Of a stretch of 64,000 nucleotides of DNA, positions 1 through 12,290 are shown one piece after another. The DNA is from Heterocephalus glaber (taxonomy: Eukaryota; Chordata; Mammalia; Rodentia; Bathyergidae), in assembly GCF_000247695.1 (NCBI RefSeq), contig NW_004624730.1, positions 26,442,184 to 26,506,183 on the forward strand. Reading direction: 5' to 3'. Under the pieces are notes generated by a model, which worked only from the letters and a program-made list of their open reading frames with translations, did not search any database and had not been told where the DNA came from. Position 1 is the stretch's first letter; each line of letters starts with the position of its first letter. The translations under genes and the position numbers were made by a program.

Positions 1-135
1 GGGGGTGAAGTGAGGGCTAGGAATGGGGAAAAAATAAGAACCAAGATGCATTATGTAAAGGTACAATTCCCAGTGAGAAATGTAATTGTGTTGTATACCT
101 ACAATGTACCAATAAAAGAATTTAATAAAAAAAAA
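1..135 (+). repeat. Probable retroelement 3' tail
   Basis: A stretch ending in AATAAAAGAATTTAATAAA and a run of A at about 126-137 looks like the 3' end of a LINE-type retroelement. I cannot assign the family; the 5' part is outside the window. Confidence 0.4.
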
Positions 136-660
136 AAGCAAAAGGCTGATTTTCAGAGTAATGCATATGACCTCAAGAGTGTGTAGGCAGAAAAGCCACT
201 GAGATCTAAACTCTGGTGAAGGTCATGTTTAGTAAGTGAGAGGAGAAAGACTAGGAGTTTGAAGGATACAGAAAAGGCTATGAAACTGTAGCATCTCAGA
301 AACCAAAGGAAAGGAGAGACACGAGAAAGATATAGAAATATTAATTACTGCCCCCAATGCAAAAAGATTGTCCCATCTCTTTTTTCTTCATCTGATTGCA
401 TATATGGACAGGACACTGAAAATTTAGTGAGTGGATCCACTAAAATTATACTACTCTCTCGTATATGTTAAGTTATTAAGTAATTTGGAACACAGATTCC
501 TGAAAATATAGTATTATCAGGATTTGAAGTGATGTACAATTTCTGGGGTTTTTTCCTTAGGTAGACCACTATTGGAGCTTTTCTTAACATTAGCCCTAAA
601 AGATACTCTAACATCATTAATTTGATTGTAGAACCATTTAGCTATTAGAATAGTAGTTCT

Positions 661-748
661 TTTTTTTTTCCCTTGGTAGCAGGGATCGAACTCATGACCT
701 TGCACTTTCGAGGCAGACAGTGGCACCACTGAGCTAAATCCCCGGTCC
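661..748 (-). repeat. ID-type tRNA-derived SINE, antisense to HPS3
   Basis: The minus strand reads GGATTTAGCTCAGTGG (A box region) then GAGTTCGATCCCTGC (B box) and an A-rich tail (poly-T on +). It is flanked by 15-bp target duplications with one mismatch, TAGAATAGTAGTTCT at 646-660 and TAGAATAATAGTTCT at 749-763. It lies in HPS3 intron 5. Confidence 0.9.
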
Positions 749-914
749 TAGAATAATAGTTCTTAATAAGTATCCTCACTGTTTTTTAAATCCTCTATCA
801 TTTTTACGTAGTTTTAATGTTACCAAGTAGATACATACATTAGAAATATCTTATTTGATATTTGTTTATCTTTTAAAAAAAGGTAATAATTTTTTGTTTG
901 TAAGAACCAAGAAG

Positions 915-1125
915 GGGTAGCTGGATGTGGTGGCACATGACTATGATCCCAGTACTGTGTGGAAGGCTGAGGAAGGAGGATTGAAAGTTTGAACCCAGCC
1001 TAGGCAACTTAGTGACTTAGCAAGACCCCATCTCAACATAAAGAATGAAAAAGGGTTGGGGATGTAGCTCATTGCAAGGGCCCTAGGTTCAATTTCTAGT
1101 ACTTAAAACAAACCAAAAAAAGAAG
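915..1125 (+). repeat. B1-dID dimeric SINE
   Basis: A 7SL-derived B1 half (GGTGGCACATGACTATGATC, GAACCCAGCCTAGGCAAC) is followed by an A-rich linker and an ID half (GGGGATGTAGCTCATTG, GGTTCAATTTCTAGTAC). The dimer is old and diverged. Confidence 0.8.
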
Positions 1126-1439
1126 CAATATAAAATGTAAAATGCCAATCTTATAAATATATATAAAGTGGAAAACCCTGAAAAGTTCTATACCCTATAG
1201 TCAGCCATATTAGCAATTGGTATGTGTTCAGCCAACTTCTTTTTGGAATTCATATACTACTATGAGTGATTCTTTTAGAAAAGTTGATAATATTCTGCTC
1301 ATTGTTAAGCACCTAGCTGTTTTACTTGGTAACGTAATCTTGGACTTCTTCCCATGCCAGCACATTTCACTTTGCCTTATTCTTCTTTATACTGCTGCTC
1401 GGTCTTCCAGCAATCCCAACAGGCTGGCTTAGTTTAGTA

Positions 1440-2560
1440 TAGGGGAGGTGAGGCAGGGTCTCTGCGTCTTTATCCCCAGAACCTAAAGGTCATTGCTCTT
1501 TGTGGTCACAGTGGCTCACCCTATCATCCTGGCCCCATTGCAGGTGCTTGTTTTGCTTCCTACTTTCAGTTTCTTCCCAAGGTTTTAACCCTGCTCCAGG
1601 TTTCTAAGGGGTAGTGTTGCTGTCCCTGTCACTGTGACAGCTCCAAGGGTTATTTCCTAGAACTGGAAATCACAGAGACAGCTGGCCAAGGCTGAAGTGG
1701 GAGCACCACCGATGGTGGAGAGAGGCCTGGCTGAGCAATCTCACTGCAGTGCAGTCTCCCAGGTGTGAAGGTGTCAGAGTGCTGTGCTTGTTAGAGAAGC
1801 ACTTCTCCCACTATAATGTCACCGTTAGCTTTGCTTTAGTCCTTTTATGTTTTCTTCAGAGTTTATGTTTACTTCTCCAACTTTCTAGTTTTTTAAGTCA
1901 TTTTTGTAACTTACTACAAGATGGGTTTGTACCATACCTAAGTAAATAATCAACTATTTGTACTGTCAGTATTGGTATTCATTTAGATAACCCCAACAGG
2001 CATGTGTTGTGCCCTTATAATGGGGTCTGTAGGTCCTTTTACTATAAGCATCCTGGGGTTGTGGAATGAAGTAGAGGAGAGCAAGGACCTAGGAGGCAGG
2101 GATCTATTGGTTTTATTCTCCAGAGAGCACTTGGCTAGTATGAACCTTCCATGATCTAGTCTTTGAGACAAGGTACTGGACAAGGTGCTTCTAAACATTC
2201 CTTCAGAGAATCTCATTTTCCGTTCCACCATTGATTTGTATTTGCATGGTCTAAATGGGTTGTCCAGCGTAATCCAGGCTGAATGTCATCTTGAATGCAA
2301 GGGGTTAGTGTTGCTGTCCCAGTCACTGTGTTGACTCTAAAGGGCATTTCCTTTGGGTATGAGAGAAGTAGACCAAGTAAGGAAACAAGTTCCAATCTTG
2401 GCTTTGATCATCACACATCCATACCCTAGGCAGCTTCTGGGGGCTATTATGTTGTCTGTAAGATGAAGACATTGACCAAGTTCTGTGATTCTTAGATACA
2501 GATATAGATCAGAGTCATACACTGAGCTTACATGTCCAGGTTCAGACCCCCAGAGATTCT
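1440..2560. repeat. Unassigned non-coding stretch with an internal duplicated 50-bp segment
   Basis: This part of HPS3 intron 5 has no exon that I can support. Two similar segments, about 1611-1662 and 2295-2350, both contain TAGTGTTGCTGTCCC followed by GTCACTGTG and a pyrimidine-ended block. The spacing is about 690 bp. They may be arms of an old repeat. Confidence 0.35.
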
Positions 2561-2741
2561 GATTCATTAGTGGTGATGTGAGGACTGGTTATACATTTGT
2601 AAACACACTCCCAAAGGGTTCTGAGGCACTCTCCTTTTTGAGAAGCAGTCTAACTTGTCAATATTTGAGTTTTATCCCACTTTCCATTGCTCTGTTTGTC
2701 TGTGAAGCCCTCCCCACTGTGAGGTGTGTGTTGATTCTTGA

Positions 2742-2867
<126 letters not shown>

Positions 2868-3130
2868 TAGAACTGGTAGTTGATGCCTACCTAGAACCTC
2901 AGGAAACCTGAAGATCCAAAGGGAACACATGAATACTTGTAGATTTGCTCTTGGGGCGAGGCTTGAGAAAGACTAAACGCTTTAAGGTTGTCTTATTTAT
3001 TGGAGTAAAACTTTACATGTAAAATATTAAGCATTTTATGATTTATGATTGAAATGACAGCTTTTAGGGTTGCTTTGAAAACATTTCACTGAAGGTTGAT
3101 TTAGTGCATAGTTTTTAAGTTGAGTGAAGA

Positions 3131-3150
3131 ATATATATATATATATAATA
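3131..3150. repeat. (AT)n microsatellite
   Basis: Alternating AT run in HPS3 intron 6. Confidence 0.8.
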
Positions 3151-3204
3151 TAATTTCAGAGAGAGTAGTATACAACTGTTACTATACTACAATTTTATTT
3201 TTTT

Positions 3205-3305
3205 AAGCCCAGCCTTGCCTATTTATTTATTGGTACCTGGGATCAAACTCAGGACCTTGTGCTTACCAGGCAGGTGGGGCACCACTGAGTAACATCCTAG
3301 TCCAG
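3205..3305 (-). repeat. ID-type SINE, antisense to HPS3
   Basis: On the + strand GGTACCTGGGATCAAACTCA and GGACCTTGTGCTTACCAGG are the reverse complement of the ID B-box half. The A box is degenerate (actgagtaacatcc). A T-rich direct repeat at about 3190-3204 and 3306-3320 may be the target duplication. Confidence 0.8.
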
Positions 3306-3511
3306 CAATTTATTTTTTTTCCACATCCAAAGGTTTATTTACTTGACAAAAATACAAAGTGTTATCATCACGAATGGAGAGAGAACACTGATTAATAAAG
3401 TCTAAAGCTTATGCACTTCTAAAAAATCTGTCAAATACTATAAATATCACAAAGTGCACAAATAAAATTAGTGTTTTGATTAATAAACCAAGAAGTCTTC
3501 TAGAAAACTTT

Positions 3512-5118
3512 CTCTTTTTTTTTTTTGCTATTATCTTTTATTTTGCTCTTTATTTATATTTGAGTTTCTCATGTAAGAAAATCCATGCAATATTTAAGAT
3601 TGTGTCTCTGATTTATTTCACTTAACCTTATGGTCTCATGGTGCATCCATTTTCATACAAGTGACTCAAGTTTATCCTTCTTAATGGCAGACTAGTACTC
3701 GGTTGTATATAAATGCCACATTTTCTTTATCCATTCTTCTGTTGATGGGCGACTTCCAAAATTTAGCTATTGTGAATTGTGCTGCTGTGAACATGGGTAT
3801 ACATGTATTACTGAGATATGATGTCTTTAACTTTTTGGGAAAGCACCTACAAGGGGAATAGATAGGTCAAGTGGAATTTCTAGTTTTAGTTTTTTGAGGA
3901 ATCTCCAAACTGATCTCCATAGTGGTTATACTAGTTTACATTCCCACCAACAGTGTAGAAGGATTCCCTTTTCCCTGCAACCTCTCTAACATTTGTTATT
4001 ATTTGATTTTTATAATGATAGCCATTCTTTCTGGAGTAAGATGGAATCTCAGTTTTATTTTAATTTGCATTTTTTTAACTGCCAGAAATGTTGAACATTT
4101 TTTTCATGTATTTATTGGCCATTTTTACTTCTTTTGGTGAGTGTCTGTTCATTTCAGTTGCCTGTTTTTTGATTGGATCTTTTATTTGGGAGGTTCTAAT
4201 GTTTTTTAAGTTCTTTATTATATATATATATTTATTAATTATATTCCTTTGTCCAAGGAATAGCTGGAAAAATATTTTCCCATTCTGTAGTTTGTCTCAT
4301 AACTCTGTTGGTTGTTCCTTCTGCTGTGCAGAGGCTTTTTAATTTGATATGACCTCATTTGTTGATTCTTAGTATTATTTCTTGTGCAGTTGGAGTTTCC
4401 TTCAGAAAGTCCTTGCCTACGGCTATGTCTTCAAGAGTTTCACCTATTTTACCTATGTTTATGTTTTATAGATCTTTGGTCCATTTTTATTTTTGCTTAA
4501 TACATAGTGAAAGATACTGATCTAGGTTCAATCTTCTGTGCCGGGATAGCCAGTTTTCTAGTTAAGGATGCTGTCTTTCCCCCAGCGTAAGATTTTGGCC
4601 CCCTTGTGAAAAATCAGGTAGCTGAATATGCCTGGAGTTTTTTCTGCATCCTCTATTCTGTTCTTCTGATTCACATGTCTGGTTTTTTGTGTGTTTGTTT
4701 GCCAATACCATGCTGTTTTTATCACTGTAGCTTTGTAGTATAACTTAAAGTCTGAGATTGTGTTGCTTCCTGCCTTACTCTTGGTGCCCAGGATTGCTTT
4801 TGCTATTCTGGGTCTCTTCTGGTTCCATATGAATTTTAAGATTGTTTTTCCTAGTTCTGTGAGAAATGCTTTTGCTATTTTGATTATGATTTCATTAAAT
4901 CTGTATGTCAGTTTTGGAAGTATGGCCACTTTGACAATATTGGTTCTACCTATCCAAGAAAAGGGTTAATCTTCATTTTTTAATGTTCTTTTGGATCTCC
5001 TTTTTCGGAGTACTGTAATTTTCATTGTAGAGGTCTTTCACTTCCTTGGTTAGATTAATTCCTAAGTATTTAATTTTACTTAATGCTAATGTGAAAGATA
5101 TTGTTTCCATGATTTCTA
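3512..5118 (-). mobile_element. L1 (LINE-1) ORF2 3' half and 3'UTR, antisense to HPS3
   Basis: The minus strand encodes L1 ORF2p reverse-transcriptase and C-terminal sequence. Frames at 4558-4929 (motifs [21 protein letters not shown], then AWYWQTN and WGKDSILN) and 4973-5203 (KIKYLGINLTKEVKDLY) are typical of the RT thumb and downstream region. Stops and frame changes show it is dead. Poly-T at 3512-3522 marks the poly(A) tail. The ORF2 portion breaks off at about 5118, at a B1 copy. Confidence 0.85.
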
Positions 5119-5237
5119 TGGGTTTTTTTTGTTTTGTTTTGTTTTTTGTTTTTTGAGACAGGCTGGTCTTGAACTCACTGCATTCCAGGCTGACCTCAAA
5201 CAACTTGCTTCAACCTGCCAATTACTGGAATTACTTA
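5119..5237 (-). repeat. Antisense B1-type SINE inside the L1
   Basis: Poly-T, then tttttgagacaggctggt, cttgaactcactg and ggctgacctcaaac, match the reverse complement of a B1 element. It lies at the join between the L1 ORF2 part and the 5'UTR-like part. Confidence 0.75.
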
Positions 5238-5582
5238 AGGTTCTTCATGAAAGAAGTCTGCCTGCCTGCCTTCATCCCTGGCTGCTGTTTTTTCTCTTGG
5301 GCCCCCACCACTCAGCTTGCTTCTGCAGAACCAGGCTCTCCTCCCTGCAAGCCACAAACTGAACAAAAGCCCAATACAGGAGCACGAGAGTCTTTACTGT
5401 TTCATTTTCTTTTCTGCCTCAAACTTCTCTGTAGCTTTTAATTTTCCATCAGTTCCTTCCAAATTTCTGACAATCTATTTCTCATTATTTCTTCCCCAAG
5501 TTATTATTTTTCAGTGCCTGAATTCTCGATCTTGGAGAGGCTGGTTTTGTTGCCACCTGCTCCTCTGCCATCTTGATTCTCA
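5238..5582 (-). mobile_element. L1 5'UTR-like segment
   Basis: Read on the minus strand it begins GAGAATCAAGATGGCAGAGG, a typical L1 5' start, and continues into GC-richer leader sequence. No ORF1 lies between it and the ORF2 portion, so the element is internally deleted or composite. Confidence 0.6.
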
Positions 5583-6004
5583 CAGTTTTATTTTTTAACA
5601 GAAATACTGGTGGCAGTTGTACAGAGCTGTTCAAAACAGTGCAGGTACAAGTATAGTCAGGAGCAAAAGATTAAGTAAGATGCATTGAAATGGTTTATAC
5701 TATTATCAGATATGCCTATAATTCTTTTATTTTTTTAAGTCTTTAACAGTCTCCTGTAATTACTCTAAGAGCTATTGGATTTGCTAGATAAATAACCTCA
5801 TTTTTAGTAAGAAGTAATATGGTTGATCTTAGAAAAGCACTTGACCACAAAATATTGACAATTTGTGATGATCTTCTGAACTTGAGTTTCTGTTCTCAGA
5901 AATACACTGATCATTTGCCTGATATTCTCCTATGCTATTTTACTTGTGACATATAAGCTCTTTAAATTGATATTTGTTATGAAGATACATGCTGCTATAT
6001 TTTC

Positions 6005-6110
6005 TTTCTTTCTTTCTGTTTTTTGGGGGGGTTTTTTGGTACTGGGGATCAAACTCAGGACCTTGCGCTTGCAAGTCAGGCACAGTGCCACTGAGCTAAA
6101 TCCCTGCCCC
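6005..6110 (-). repeat. ID-type SINE, antisense to HPS3, with target duplication
   Basis: GGTACTGGGGATCAAACTCA through CACTGAGCTAAATCCCTGCC is the reverse complement of the ID body, with a T-rich tail. The target duplication is ATGCTGCTATATTTTC at 5989-6004 and ATGCTGCTGTATTTTC at 6111-6126. Confidence 0.92.
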
Positions 6111-6281
6111 ATGCTGCTGTATTTTCAAAGGTTAGTTGATGTCTACCTGGAACCTTGTGCAGCTTTTTGCAGAAAAGTAAGTGTTCAGTAACAGTGGTTA
6201 CATTAATAAACAGCTTGAAGGTCTGAGGTACTCATACCACATACAGTCTGAGGTACTCATGCCCCAGTCACTGTCACCCAC

Positions 6282-6367
6282 CTTTTTTTTTTTTTTGGTA
6301 CCAGGGATCAAACACCAGACCTTGCGCTTGCAAGGCAGGCGGCAGAACCACTGAGCTAAAGTCCCGG
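6282..6367 (-). repeat. ID-type SINE, antisense to HPS3, with target duplication
   Basis: Poly-T, GGTACCAGGGATCAAACACC, then CCACTGAGCTAAAGTCCCGG. The flanking direct repeat CTGTCACCCAC is at 6271-6281 and 6368-6378. Confidence 0.92.
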
Positions 6368-6641
6368 CTGTCACCCACATTATAGGAAGTTTTATGGAGC
6401 GTGTAGTGTCTTAGTTCAGGGTGACTCTTGTTTTGCCATGGCCTCCCTATAGTTTTCTGTTGGTGACCAGACTTACTGTGTGTCTTTAGCCCTTTGGGAA
6501 ACCAGAATCACAGATTTCTCATTTTTTGTATAAGATGCATATATAATCTTTTGAAGTAAGAGATGATTTTTAAAATAAGGATTATTTTTCTAGCAAAACT
6601 GGAAAGATGAAGGTGATGAACTATCCTCCATTCTTTCCTCT

Positions 6642-7020
6642 TTTTTTTTTTTTTATAAGGAAAAATGTTTATGAATTCAGGGTAGGCAAGAACTACCTAG
6701 GATACAAAAGACATGATGTATAAAAGAAAAAAATTGATAAATGAGATTCCATCCAAATTTAGAACTTTAAATGACATCATTAAAATGAAAAGTAGTCCTT
6801 AAACAGACCATATTTACAATGCATATAACCTATGACCAGAATATATAAAGAATTCTTAGAGCTCATTAATAGACAACCCAATTAAGAAGTAGACATAAGA
6901 AGATGATAAATAGCCAGTATAGCACAAGGAAAGGTGTGCAACTGTAGAATCAGAAAAATACTAATCAGTACAATAACAAGATTGAATTATACACTCGTTA
7001 GGGAGATGAAGTTAAAAAAG
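6642..7020 (+). mobile_element. L1 ORF2 3' fragment in sense orientation
   Basis: The + strand translates, with stops, to an L1 ORF2p C-terminal-like string (KFRTLNDIIKMKSSP, IYNAYNL, SLIDNPIKK, then ERCATVESEKY). A T-run at 6642-6656 precedes it. It abuts the antisense L1 piece that starts at about 7030. Confidence 0.65.
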
Positions 7021-7029
7021 TTTTAAAAG

Positions 7030-8343
7030 CCTTGTCATGACCTTTTCTTTTTGTTGGATTCTCCCCCTTTGCGTTTAATTTGTCATGCCCAATGGATTCA
7101 TTCTGCTGGGCTTCCTGGGGTTGTGATCCTCATTGTCTTTTCCTAGGTATTGTCTAAAATTTTTTGGAGTCCTGGTTTGATATTCATGAAGTTCCTGAGG
7201 TGTTCTTTATCATGAAAGTATCTTATTTCTCCATCAATTTTGTAAGATAGTTTTGCAGGGTACAATAATCTGGGTTGGAGGCTGTTTTCCTTTAGGGCTT
7301 GAAATACATCACTCCAAGCTCTTCTTGCCTTGAGGGTTTGCATTGAGAAGTCTGCTGTGATTCTGATGGGCTTTCCTTTGTATGTGATTTGTTTCTTTTC
7401 TCTCACTGCTTGTAGAATTTTGTTCTTCTGTTGGATTTCTGGAATCCTAACTATTATATGCCTGTGTGTAGATTTTTTTTTAATCAAGCCTAGCTGGAGT
7501 CCTATATGCCTCACTTATCTGTATGTCAGGTTCTTTTCCCCTGCCTGGGAAGTTTTCTGCCATCACTTCTGTGAACAGTTTTTTACGTCATCTGCACTCT
7601 CTCCTGCTTCTTCATTGACTCCAATCAGTCTTATGTTATTCTTCTTTGCATCATCTAGCAGCTGCTGGATTGATTTCTCATGTTCCCTTACAATTTTAAA
7701 GCAATTTTTCTTTTCCTGATCACTAATTGCAATCTTTTCTTCTGTATCTGAAATTCTATCCTCACATTGGTTCATTCTGCTGCACAGACTTTCATTGGAG
7801 TTTTTAATCTCCTGGAAATCTGTTTGTATCTGTTTTGTGGATTCCATTTTTTTCCTATGTTGGGATTCCATCATGTTCCTCAGCTCCTCTATTTTTTTAA
7901 TCTGTGTCCTCTCTAGATTTATTAATCATGTCTTGCACCACAAGCACAATCTTTGGTGTTATCTGATTATTTCTGATTTCATTTTTCCCAGATCCTCTTT
8001 TGTTGCCAGTTCAGAGAGTCCAGGTAGTTGAGTATCATATTGTTCCATCTCGTTTCCCTTTGGGATTGCTGTAGGTGATCCAGAAGTCTGTTTTTGAGGC
8101 TTGTTTATGTGTCTTCTCATTTCCATGGAGGGGGGGTGCTTCTGGCACTTGCGCGGCTCAGCTTCCCTGCCCTAGGAGCTTGGGATGGCGGCGGGGGAGC
8201 TTCCTTCCGAGTGCTGGGACTGGCTCAGCTTCTCTCCCATTCTTTCCTGTTCATCCTTCTCTTTTCCTCTCAGCTGGCCTTTTTAAACCTCAGAAATATA
8301 TAACCTTACATAGGGCACTGGTGCAACTGGGGGACATAATTCC
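7030..8343 (-). mobile_element. L1 ORF1 and 5'UTR, antisense to HPS3
   Basis: The minus strand carries ORF1p: a start region near 8047 (MEQYDTQLPGLSELATKEDL), a coiled-coil-like part (frame 7563-7874, with SLCSRMNQCEDRISDTEEK), then the RNA-binding and C-terminal part (frame 7143-7514, with IIVRIPEIQQKNKIL and ITADFSMQTLKARRAW). Frameshifts separate the parts. The GC-rich leader at about 8050-8340 resembles an L1 5'UTR. There is no ORF2 downstream, so the copy is 3' truncated or rearranged. Confidence 0.85.
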
Positions 8344-9522
8344 TTTGTAGATTGAAGTAGGATCAGGCTACATTTGAAAGGATCATGATTTCATGTCTTC
8401 CTACACTCTCATAAAACCAGAGAGAATGAACAAGAAAGAGATGAAGGGGAAGAAAAGGAGAGGGCAGCATCTGGTGGGAGCTTGCTTTTCTGAGGCCATT
8501 TGAGTCAGGAAAAGGAAGAGCAGTAGTAATCTCATCTCGGACTTCCCTTCCTTGTGCTTCTACCATTTTTGAAATCCTGACACCATTGAGTGAGCACACA
8601 GTCACATAACCCACGTGCTGACTCAGGCTAGGAGCTATGGTGTCTGAAAAAGGTTTTACAACCTCATAGTCTGGTCCAAAGTGCATGTGATGTTCCCTCC
8701 CTTTCCTTTTGAGATTCTGGCTCTTCAGCACTTACCCACATCCACTTTAACTATTTTTACAAATGAAAACATAGACAAGAGTTGTTTCCCCAACCACATT
8801 ATACAAAGGAATGATGATGATGACCCCAGAATCAAAATATTATTAATAGAGGAGAGATCAGAGGCCTGTCAGCATCATTTTGTGAGATCCCAGAAATAGC
8901 TCTTCCATTATCTTTCTAACACATTCTACATGAGTTATTGGTCCTCTCTAGGACCAGCAGCCTGGCTTCTTCAGTTTACCTCACAGGTCCAGCCTGTGAG
9001 CTCTTCTGGCTCTGCTTCTGTTCACACCCAAAAGGTCACGGTCAGGGCTCTCTGAACAAACAAGAATGTCTTGCACATACCCATCCACAAAGAAACCATC
9101 ATATGCACTCTCCATGCCATAGAACATTCTTTCATAGTGTGTGAGTTTGCCTAGAAATGCCATTTGGGTGTACCCCAAGCCAGCCCACTATGAGTAGGCA
9201 TTTCCCTGGGTGGCACTTTTCCAGCTTAGAGCTGCTCGTCTAGAGGACTCTGCCAGAGCCACTCTGCAGGAGTTTCTGCAGCTGTGGGATCCTCTTTCTG
9301 CATTTACTCAGTCAACCACTAAAGTTATTGATTGAGTAGCTCTCTAAAAGAAATGGTGGGTTACACAGACACAAATAACCTGACACTCTCTTAAGACTTA
9401 TTGAGGGGTGAGGGAAGCAGAAGAGATTTTATGGAATAAATAGACTGATTCTTGAAGATTAAAATCCACATACCTTTATTTCTTTATTTCTTAAATTTGT
9501 GATTTTCTTTTTTCTTTACTAG

Positions 9523-9677
9523 GCTTGCCCACCTGTCAGTATGGATGTCTGTGCTTTAAGAATACAGCTTTTTATAGGCTTGAAAGCCATCTGTCATTTT
9601 AAAAATCATGTAGTACTTTTAACCAAGGCAGACCCTGAAGCCATTCCAGACAGAAGAGAATCGCCCAGGAGATTTCT
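9523..9677 (+). CDS. HPS3: HPS3 exon 7
   Basis: The acceptor is ttctttactag and the donor is TTTCT|gtaagc. It encodes [20 protein letters not shown], continues through [15 protein letters not shown] and ends in phase 2. The TTTCT end joins exon 8 (TTCTAG) to give LSRK. Confidence 0.95.
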
Positions 9678-10616
9678 GTAAGCATCCCCTTGCCCTAGAC
9701 ATTCCTGCCAGCTTTTGAAATGAATTGTAGTCAGTGTAACTTATGTGTGTCTTAAACTTTTTAAAAATCAAAACTTGGAATGAGCAGATAGCTTTTCTAT
9801 TGTATTCTTTTTCCAGAGAAAGTAAAAGAGGTTCTAAAGACCTCTATTATGTCCTTTTTATAATGGACATGGAACTTTCAGAAGAAAATGGATTCTAAAA
9901 TAGTCTCAGTAAAAAGCAGTGCTATTTTAGATAAGAATTTTAAAAGCATGCTTTTCTGTGTAATTAATGGGAAAGACAACATTTTATGCTAATTCAAGCT
10001 ACAAAGCTTTTTCACTGTTTTTCTTCTTTGACCTTTTAGGAGTTATATTTTTATCCAAAGATTGTTTTCTAATAGTGCAAAAGAAATTAATAACAATGTG
10101 TTTCTCACCTGACAGCATATTCATTATCTATAAATATGTGCAGATCTACCTTAAAATCAAATCACATTTTCATTACATTAATGTCTAGGTAATTTGTAGT
10201 CTATTTTCACATTGCTCAGAGTCAAACACTTACTTCCAGACTAGTAATGCTTCTATTTGATGTTTTTTGGTCTCATGAAGGCTACAGGCAGGAGAGACCC
10301 TGGGCACAGGGACTTTCATAGCCTACAGGACTTTCGTAGCCCACTTGCTGAGCTTGGACATTTGAGAACACTTGTGGAGTGAATTGGAAGCAATTGGTTT
10401 GTCAATACATAATAATTATATTAAATGTAGTTGACTTGTGTAGTACTGAAAAGTAATGTTCAGTGAAAACCAACCATATGGCTGATCACTAAAGAAATCA
10501 CTAAATGAAAGTGATTTCATAGTTATATATTTTATGGCACCCAATATTTACCACCAGTACTGTCATTTATTAACACATCTTATCTTAGCAGTTGTTAACT
10601 TTTGTTATGCTTTCAG

Positions 10617-10722
10617 TTCTAGAAAAGATACCAGTGTTAAGATCAAACCTCCTGTAGCTGAGGCTGGGTGGAGTTTGTATATTGTGAATACGATCTCACC
10701 AGTGCAACTATACAAAGAAATG
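10617..10722 (+). CDS. HPS3: HPS3 exon 8
   Basis: The acceptor is gttatgctttcag and the donor is GAAATG|gtactt. After one base completing Leu it encodes [18 protein letters not shown], then [17 protein letters not shown], and ends in phase 0. Without this exon, exons 7 and 9 do not join in frame. Confidence 0.95.
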
Positions 10723-11209
10723 GTACTTTTTTCAGACTTCTGATTCTTATTTGTAGATATTGAGTAAAATCGATGATCTTAAATTGATTATGTATATCAT
10801 ACATTCAGGATGCTACAGCCAACCAATTTCCAGGATCTGTGTAATGGAGGGGTGTATATCTTTCTTCACCCTCTTATTTTCACATCTTCTAACATGTGAG
10901 GAGCCATTAGAATTTCCTTCACTAAAATTAAGAGCTCCTTATTCAAACACACATTCCTAAAAGATCAGTGACCCAGGCTAAATATTAGTAGCTCTTTCTC
11001 TTGACTTTGAACCCTACCAAAGAGAAACAGGAAGTGAAGTTAGAAAAAAATCAAAGACTGTTTATCCCTACCTCTTTTCTTTCTTTGCATATTAGCAGAT
11101 TGTTCTAGGACATGGTGGTTGCTCCAGCAGTACCTATCAGAAGGGGCCTGGAGTGGACAGCCTTACTCTTGTTCTAGGAGTGACAGCTTCGTACTCATCC
11201 CTGCCAATT

Positions 11210-11960
11210 TTAATTTTTAATTTTGAAATAATTTCAAACTTAGAGAAAATTTGAAAGAATAAGAATATGAAGAAACCCTGTATTTTCCCCATACAAGTGT
11301 GCCATAGTCAACATTGCTTCTCCTTCTGCTTATACTCCTATGCTTTCACAGCACAGATATTTTTCTTTTCTGATCCATTGGAAGGTAAATTTAATACATC
11401 ATAACTTTTTGCCCCTCAACACTTCGTTGTATATTCTCCACATGTCAGGATATTCTCTTGTATAACCACACTACAGACACATGCTTGAGTAAATTTAACC
11501 TAGAAATGGTATTTAATCTGCAATTCTTATTCCAGTTTTATCAGTTTACCCAGTAATAGCTTATAACCATTTTCCAGCCCCTTCAGTCTACCAGTTTGCA
11601 ATCAGGTAGTATATTTACTTATCATTTCTCTTTAGCCTCCTTGAGTCTGGAATATTTCTTCCTTTCCTTTTATTTTATGACACCAACATTTCATTTTTGA
11701 AAAATACCTCTTTCCCTTCTACCCTTTTTTAACAGTGTTCTTCATTTTGGGTTTATTAGATTATTTTTTCATGACTAGATTCAGATTATGCATTCTTAGT
11801 GTTTTTTTAGTATATAATATTTGGAGGCATATGATGTCCACCTGCTCCTCATTAGTGATGTTAATTTTGGCAAGCAGGTAAAAATGTTTCCTGATTTTCT
11901 CCCCCTGGCAATTTATGCTGATAATTACTGTGTATCAGCTTGGTCCTGTCTTTTCAATCT
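11210..11960. repeat. Ancient L1-like 3'UTR sequence (tentative)
   Basis: GAAATAATTTCAAACTTAGA, followed by AT-rich sequence with CATAGTCAACATTGCTTCTC, resembles old mammalian LINE 3' regions. It is diverged, so family and orientation are not certain. It lies in HPS3 intron 8. Confidence 0.4.
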
Positions 11961-12290
11961 TGCTTAATTGAAGGCATTAGGTTTCGTCTAGATGATCTGA
12001 CCACTATCATCTGAATATACTGATTGACTCAGATTGGCTAGTGATAATCTTTAGGAACGCTTGGTGACTTATGCAGTAGATGTAGTAGACCCTAAGCTCA
12101 CAAAGTCAAAACTCAAGAAGGGATATTTGGTCTCAACTTGAAAGAGTTGAATTGCATCACTGAAAAAGTTAACTATTTCAGATATTTTCACTAGCTTTAT
12201 CAAATTTGGACCAAATGATTGCCAAGTTAACTATATGGTTAGTATTACAGTATTATTGGGACCTTCTGTAACTCTTTTCTGAAAACTTTG

